Below the pieces are notes generated by a model. That model saw only the letters and a list, made by a program, of their open reading frames with translations. It searched no databases and was not told the origin of the DNA. Both the position numbers and the translations under genes were made by a program. Shown one piece after another: positions 43,880 to 47,103 of a DNA stretch of 47,103 bases. Position 1 is the stretch's first letter. Each line of letters begins with the position of its first letter. Origin of the DNA: Gordonia sputi NBRC 100414 (GTDB lineage: Bacteria > Actinomycetota > Actinomycetes > Mycobacteriales > Mycobacteriaceae). The stretch spans positions 1 to 47,103 of the forward strand of contig NZ_BAFC01000128.1 of NCBI RefSeq assembly GCF_000248055.1, read 5' to 3'.

Positions 43880-44467
43880 TTGGCGCATTCGGTCGAATTC
43901 CTCTTCGACGACGAGTCGGAACGTCGCCTGCGCGCGCTGTGGGATGCGCTCGCGGCGTCGAACCTGCCCAACGCAGGCAGAAACCCGTCGCCCACCAACC
44001 GCCCGCACGTCACGGCCGCCGCGACGCATCGGATCGACGCAGCCGCCGACCACGCGATACATCAGTGCACCGAAACCCTTCCGATTCCCGTCACCATCGG
44101 GGCACCGCTGGTCTTCGGCCGTGACGACCGCCTCGTCGTCGCACTGCTGGTGGTGCCGACGGCTCGCTTGCTGGCCGCCCATGCGCGGGTGGTCGAGGCG
44201 CTGTCCGGCCATGCGTTCACCGCCGACGACGAGCCGGGCGTCTTCTCCCACTCGCTGCCCGGATCGTGGACTCCACACGTCACGATGGCGCGCCGCGTGC
44301 ACTCGGACACTCTCGGCGACGTCGTGGCCGCGCTCGATCTGTCCTCTCACAGCGGTCGCCCTGACGGCGCTCTCGCGACCATCACCGCGATCCGACGTTG
44401 GGACGGCGATAGTCGGACAGATGTCGTCCTCGGCAAGCGTCACGAGAGTTCGGACTCGGGCGAATGA
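43880..44467 (+). CDS. 2H phosphoesterase / 2'-5' RNA ligase-like protein
   Basis: The 195-residue protein has the two HxT motifs of the 2H family: PHVTAAATH near residue 41 and PHVTMARR near residue 135. Members act on cyclic phosphates or 2'-5' RNA linkages; the substrate is unknown. The TTG at 43880 is preferred because GAGAGGTG is 6 nt upstream and the family usually starts at HSVEFLFD; an ATG at 43784 would add 32 residues translated through the 17-bp repeats. Divergent from rpsA. Confidence 0.8.
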   Translation: MAHSVEFLFDDESERRLRALWDALAASNLPNAGRNPSPTNRPHVTAAATHRIDAAADHAIHQCTETLPIPVTIGAPLVFGRDDRLVVALLVVPTARLLAAHARVVEALSGHAFTADDEPGVFSHSLPGSWTPHVTMARRVHSDTLGDVVAALDLSSHSGRPDGALATITAIRRWDGDSRTDVVLGKRHESSDSGE

Positions 44468-44509
44468 CTCCCAGGGGTTGGCGGCCGCGACGGATCTAGA
44501 CTCATGCAG

Positions 44510-45343
44510 GTGATCGGCGACGACGAGACTCCGCACGCGCCGCGACTGCTCGGACGAATCGATTCGTCGACGAGCGAGGCTGCGAGCCGCACCTGGTGGG
44601 ACGCAGAGGCACAGGACTATCACCGCGAACACGGCGGTTTCCTCGGCTCCGACTCCCGTGGCGGCGAGTTCGTGTGGGGGCCAGAACGATTGCGAGAGGG
44701 AGACGTTCACCTACTCGGCGATGTCGCCGGCCGCGACATCCTCGAGATCGGGTGCGGTTCCGCGCCGTGTTCACGGTGGCTCGTCGCCCGTGGTGCGCGC
44801 GCCATCGGACTCGATCTGTCGCAGAAGATGCTCGATCACGGACTCGCCACCATGAAGCGATTCGAGGAACCGCGGGTACCGCTCGTTCAGGCGACCGCAG
44901 AGTCGCTGCCCTTTGCCGACGAGAGCTTCGATATCGCCTTCTCGTCTTTCGGCGCAGTGCCTTTCGTCGCCGAACCCGGCCGGGTGATGGCGGAGGCCGC
45001 GCGCGTCCTACGGCCGGGCGGCCGCTGGGTGTTCTCGGTGAATCACCCGATGCGCTGGATGTTTCCCGACGACCCAGGGCCTGCCGGGCTGACCGTCACG
45101 ATGCCGTACTTCAGCAGGACCCCCTATTCCGAGGTCGACGCCGACGGCACGGTCACCTACGTCGAACATCACCGCACCATCGGCGATCGGGTCCGCGACA
45201 TCCGCGCTGCCGGACTCATCCTCGACGACATCGTCGAACCGGAATGGCCGGACGACCTCGAGGACGAGTGGGGTCAGTGGAGTCCGCTTCGGGGACAGTA
45301 CTTTCCGGGCACCGCGGTGTTCTGCTGTGTCAAACCCCGCTGA
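44510..45343 (+). CDS. class I SAM-dependent methyltransferase
   Basis: The 277-residue protein has motif I ILEIGCGSAPCSRWLVARG, the acidic ligand at IGLDLSQKML, QATAESLPFADESFDIAFSSFGAV, and motif III RVLRPGGRWVFSV. It resembles SAM methyltransferases of the Methyltransf_11 type found next to rpsA in M. tuberculosis (Rv1625-1629 region has none, so the location is not conserved). The substrate is unknown. The -10 box TAGACT (44497-44502) is 7 nt before the GTG at 44510, so a leaderless start there fits better than the ATG at 44504, which is only 1 nt after the box. Confidence 0.87.
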   Translation: MIGDDETPHAPRLLGRIDSSTSEAASRTWWDAEAQDYHREHGGFLGSDSRGGEFVWGPERLREGDVHLLGDVAGRDILEIGCGSAPCSRWLVARGARAIGLDLSQKMLDHGLATMKRFEEPRVPLVQATAESLPFADESFDIAFSSFGAVPFVAEPGRVMAEAARVLRPGGRWVFSVNHPMRWMFPDDPGPAGLTVTMPYFSRTPYSEVDADGTVTYVEHHRTIGDRVRDIRAAGLILDDIVEPEWPDDLEDEWGQWSPLRGQYFPGTAVFCCVKPR

Positions 45344-45352
45344 CCCCAACGC

Positions 45353-45402
45353 AACCGATCACAGCTGAACCGATCACACCGGGGTCAATCACAGCGGGGC
45401 CG
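45353..45402. repeat. degenerate 15-bp repeat between methyltransferase and ABC transporter
   Basis: AACCGATCACAGCTG (45353) is followed by AACCGATCACACCGG, GTCAATCACAGCGG and GGCCGCTCACAACAG. The copies are imperfect but in register around ATCACA. No gene lies in this 60-nt gap. Confidence 0.6.
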
Positions 45403-45403
45403 C

Positions 45404-46189
45404 TCACAACAGCTTCGAGAGGAACGTCTTCGTCCGCTCGTGCTGCGGGTTCGCGAGCACCTCTCGCGGATCGCCCTGTTCGACGACGACGCCGCCGTCC
45501 ATGAACACCAGCTGGTCGGCCACCTCGCGGGCGAAGCCCATCTCGTGCGTGACGACGAGCATGGTCATTCCCGTTGCCGCGAGTTCGCGCATGACACCGA
45601 GCACATCACCGACCAACTCGGGGTCGAGCGCCGACGTCGGCTCGTCGAAGAGCATCAGTTTCGGCTCCATCGCCAGCGCTCTGGCGATCGCGACGCGCTG
45701 CTGCTGTCCGCCGGAGAGTTGCGACGGATACGACTCCGCCTTGTCGGCGAGTCCGACGCGCTCCAGCAGGTACTCGGCCCGAGAAGTGGCCTCGGCCTTG
45801 TTCTTTCGTTTGACCTGCGTCGGCGCCTCGATCACGTTCTCGATCACTGTCCGATGCGGGAACAGATTGAAGTGCTGGAACACCATGCCGATATCGCGGC
45901 GCTGCTTGGCCGCGTCCTTCGGACTCATCTCATAGAGCTTGCCACCGCGTTCGCGATAACCGATGAGGTCGCCGTCGACGTAGAGCCGTCCCGCGTTGAC
46001 CTCTTCGAGATGGTTGACGCATCGCAGGAACGTCGACTTGCCAGAGCCCGACGGACCGATGATGCAGAGAACCTCACCGCGCTCGACCTCCAGCGAAATA
46101 CCTTTGAGTACCTGCGTCGTACCGAAGCTCTTACACACTCGATCGGCAAGCACCATCGGTGTCGCCGACGTCTCTTCAACCGTGGTCAT
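45404..46189 (-). CDS. amino-acid ABC transporter ATP-binding protein
   Basis: The 261-residue ATPase has Walker [11 protein letters not shown]-loop region [18 protein letters not shown], signature [15 protein letters not shown], Walker [13 protein letters not shown] and H-loop VVTHEMGF, with the LFPH polar amino-acid transporter type (GlnQ/HisP). It couples to the permease upstream; the ATG overlaps the permease stop by 4 nt (ATGA). The substrate is a polar or charged amino acid in general; the exact one is not readable. Confidence 0.95.
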   Translation of the reverse strand: MTTVEETSATPMVLADRVCKSFGTTQVLKGISLEVERGEVLCIIGPSGSGKSTFLRCVNHLEEVNAGRLYVDGDLIGYRERGGKLYEMSPKDAAKQRRDIGMVFQHFNLFPHRTVIENVIEAPTQVKRKNKAEATSRAEYLLERVGLADKAESYPSQLSGGQQQRVAIARALAMEPKLMLFDEPTSALDPELVGDVLGVMRELAATGMTMLVVTHEMGFAREVADQLVFMDGGVVVEQGDPREVLANPQHERTKTFLSKLL

Positions 46190-47103
46190 ACTCCCCCACC
46201 CCCGTGTTGTGGATCGGTCACCTCGGCCTCTGCGGCGAGGGCCTTTAGTTGCTTACCTGTCAGCGCACGTGTCGCGCCCCGCGCGTAATAGCGCTCCAGG
46301 TAGTACTGGCCGACCATCAGGATGCTCGTCACCGCGAGATACCAGGTCGACGCGACCATCAACAACGGAATCGGCTGGAAGATCACGCCCGAGATGTCGC
46401 GCGCACGCCCATAGAGCTCGAGGCTGAACGGCACCGCCGCCACGAGGCTCGTCGTCTTGAGCATGCTGATGACTTCGTTGCCTGTCGGCGGGATGATCAC
46501 GCGCATCGCCTGCGGGAGCACCGTTCTACGCATGGTCTGCGACCACGTCATACCCAGCGCCACCGACGCCTCGGTCTGCCCCTCACCCACAGATGACACA
46601 CCTGCGCGCACGATCTCCGCCATGTAGGCGGCCTCGTTCAGAGCCAGGCCGATGACCGCGAACAGAAATGCCGCGTTCAGCGACTGGATGTCGAAGTGTG
46701 CGAACTGCACCGTGAACGGGATACCGAGGTCGATCCGCTTGTAGATCGACGGGAACAGGCCCCAGAAGACCAACTGCACATAGACCGGGGTACCGCGGAA
46801 GATCCACAGGTAGACCCACGACGTCGCACGGAGAACCGGATTCGGCGAGAGGCGCATGATCGCCAACACCACACCCAGCACGATGGCGATCACCATCGAC
46901 AGGACCGTCAGCGCGAGTGTGTAGCCGACGCCCGACATGATGCGGGTGTCGAACAGGTACTTCGCGTAGGTGTCCCACGCATACGCCTTGTTGGTGGCCG
47001 CACCGTAGACGAACAGCGCGACGAGGACGAGCACGATCGCCGCGGCGATCCACTGACCTGGATGTTTGAGTGGTACGGCCTTGATCGGGGTCGGCTCCAC
47101 TTT
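46186..47103 (-). CDS. amino-acid ABC transporter permease (start may lie outside the window)
   Basis: At least 304 residues. Five membrane segments ([62 protein letters not shown] and others) and the EAA-type loop [29 protein letters not shown] mark a HisM-type polar amino-acid permease. The GTG at 47100 is the last in-frame start in the window, and the gene could begin further up. It would work with the ATPase that follows; a substrate-binding protein gene is expected just outside the window. Confidence 0.9.
   Translation of the reverse strand, partial: KVEPTPIKAVPLKHPGQWIAAAIVLVLVALFVYGAATNKAYAWDTYAKYLFDTRIMSGVGYTLALTVLSMVIAIVLGVVLAIMRLSPNPVLRATSWVYLWIFRGTPVYVQLVFWGLFPSIYKRIDLGIPFTVQFAHFDIQSLNAAFLFAVIGLALNEAAYMAEIVRAGVSSVGEGQTEASVALGMTWSQTMRRTVLPQAMRVIIPPTGNEVISMLKTTSLVAAVPFSLELYGRARDISGVIFQPIPLLMVASTWYLAVTSILMVGQYYLERYYARGATRALTGKQLKALAAEAEVTDPQHGGGGV

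Overview
The window is high-GC DNA from an actinobacterium of the order Mycobacteriales, most like Gordonia or Williamsia. The gene order follows the Mycobacterium tuberculosis tyrS - Rv1683-type gene - arg cluster - pheST - tsnR - rplT - rpmI - infC - uvrA - USP - uvrB - coaE - rpsA backbone, with different accessory genes inserted. Starts are often GTG, junctions are often 4-nt ATGA/GTGA overlaps, and several TANNNT -10 boxes sit 6-8 nt before a start codon, the usual sign of leaderless mRNAs. The genus is inferred from layout and protein style, not proven.

Layout. 1-505: minus-strand promoter and leader (boxA-like element) of an rRNA operon whose 16S gene lies just outside the window. 506-5292 (minus): tyrS, a Trm112-family protein and a large alpha/beta-hydrolase/acyl-CoA-synthetase fusion. 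5400-14215 (minus): the complete arginine operon argCJBDFRGH, with argB carrying an unusual N-terminal repeat. 14254-15753: divergent TetR repressor and DUF4386 membrane protein with two near-perfect operators between them. 15784-20916 (minus): pheT, pheS and an acyltransferase-3 membrane protein. 20993-23631: SRPBCC protein (plus), then tsnR-like methyltransferase, rplT, rpmI and infC (minus), infC with an ATC start and a hairpin-rich leader.

23954-25345 (plus): three small proteins (DUF1844, double DUF1540 with a possible IdeR box, unknown). 25405-26564: divergent Lrp/AsnC regulator and LysE-type exporter. 26612-29527: uvrA (minus) behind a consensus PafBC/RecA-NDp promoter. 29785-32524 (plus): MBL-fold hydrolase, DoxX-repeat protein and a GGCT-like protein that overlaps helD by 4 nt. 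32521-37078: two convergent HelD-family RNA-polymerase ATPases; the minus-strand one has a rifamycin-associated element (RAE) just downstream of a -10 box and is a strong HelR candidate. 37350-42007: USP and uvrB (minus), DUF402 protein (plus), coaE-GrpB fusion (minus). 42087-47103: rpsA (minus), 2H phosphoesterase and methyltransferase (plus), and an amino-acid ABC transporter ATPase and permease (minus, running to the window edge).

The main themes are translation and central metabolism (tyrS, pheST, infC-rpmI-rplT, rpsA, arg, coaE), DNA repair that appears to be co-induced (uvrA and uvrB promoters), and RNA-polymerase protection (paired HelD/HelR). A further unexpected property is at least eight short tandem duplications (units 15-24 bp) scattered through coding and non-coding DNA.
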